Below, piece by piece: positions 63,906 through 64,000 of a stretch of DNA of 64,000 bases. The notes under the pieces are model-generated. The model was not told the DNA's origin. It did no database searches and worked only from the letters and a program-made list of their open reading frames with translations. The stretch comes from Rhabdophis nuchalis (taxonomy: Eukaryota > Chordata > Lepidosauria > Squamata > Natricidae), in NCBI GenBank assembly GCA_039707465.1, contig CM077647.1, positions 48,448,110 through 48,512,109 on the forward strand, in the 5' to 3' direction. Positions within the stretch are counted from its first letter, which is position 1. Each line of letters starts with the position of its first letter. Made by a program: the position numbers and the translations under genes.

Positions 63906-64000
63906 TGTATTTCTCCCCCTCTCTCTCTATGGGCCACGTGGGAGTTTGATATCCTCCGTGTTTTGGCAGTTTTAGGCTTCCATACGTTGCTGAGGAAATG
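63906..64000 (+). mobile_element. Repeat with (CTAC)n core, 3' part (cut by window end)
   Basis: ACTGTATTTCTCCCCCTCTC, then GGGCCACGTGGGAGTTTGAT and GTTGCTGAGGAAATG, continues the repeat from 57053-58086 after the CR1/DIRS-B1 insertion. It parallels 49500-49640. Confidence 0.7.

Overview
The window is vertebrate nuclear DNA, most likely from a squamate reptile (snake or lizard; snake favoured but not proven). The reasons are AT-rich introns, L2-like/CR1 and L1-like LINEs, DIRS retrotransposons, Tc1/mariner and hAT elements, a familiar squamate TA-flanked MITE, and long (CTAC)n/(CTTT)n microsatellites attached to repeats. I see no bacterial genes, rRNA, tRNA or CRISPR.

The only host gene recognised is STK31 (serine/threonine kinase 31, also TDRD8), on the + strand. 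Twelve internal coding exons with GT/AG sites in compatible phases lie at 4416-4584, 5426-5541, 8282-8441, 10197-10319, 22603-22779, 23702-23818, 25545-25664, 25960-26091, 28724-28825, 39576-39656, 41937-42059 and 56892-57017. Together they carry 1546 nt, about 515 codons, from the coiled-coil middle of the protein to just before the kinase-like domain. The Tudor-encoding 5' exons lie upstream. The kinase exons are not seen before the window ends and should lie downstream.

Layout. 1-2622: two L2-like LINEs head to tail. 2797-4328: a TA-flanked MITE carrying microsatellite, just before the first exon. 4.4-10.3 kb: four STK31 exons among small repeats. 10.3-22.6 kb: a repeat-rich intron with microsatellites, a GC-rich MITE and an antisense L1-like LINE split by an antisense L2-like LINE. 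22.6-28.8 kb: five exons in fairly clean introns, with CR1 relics. 29066-34905: DIRS family A copy 1 with terminal and internal inverted repeats but broken ORFs. 35.1-38.8 kb: a fish-type Tc1 transposase relic split by an L2-like LINE. 39.6-42.1 kb: two exons around a hairpin MITE and a GC-rich inverted-repeat cluster. 42.2-44.0 kb: a decayed Tc1 and a MITE. 44.4-56.6 kb: a nest in which DIRS family B copy 2 is interrupted by L2-like LINEs (one holding a hAT) and by DIRS family A copy 2. 56.9 kb: the last exon. 57.05-64 kb: a (CTAC)n repeat holding an antisense CR1, which holds an apparently intact DIRS family B element (58293-63758).

The DIRS elements are the most striking part. Copy B1 keeps gag-like, RT/RNase H and tyrosine-recombinase ORFs, about 98 bp terminal inverted repeats identical by eye, an internal complementary region that reproduces the joined ends, and a short GTT/GTTCT repeat at each end. 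The interrupted CR1 gives a readable pre-insertion site. The other three DIRS copies have each lost a different recombinase residue or have large deletions. All identifications are by eye and memory; no search or alignment program was run.
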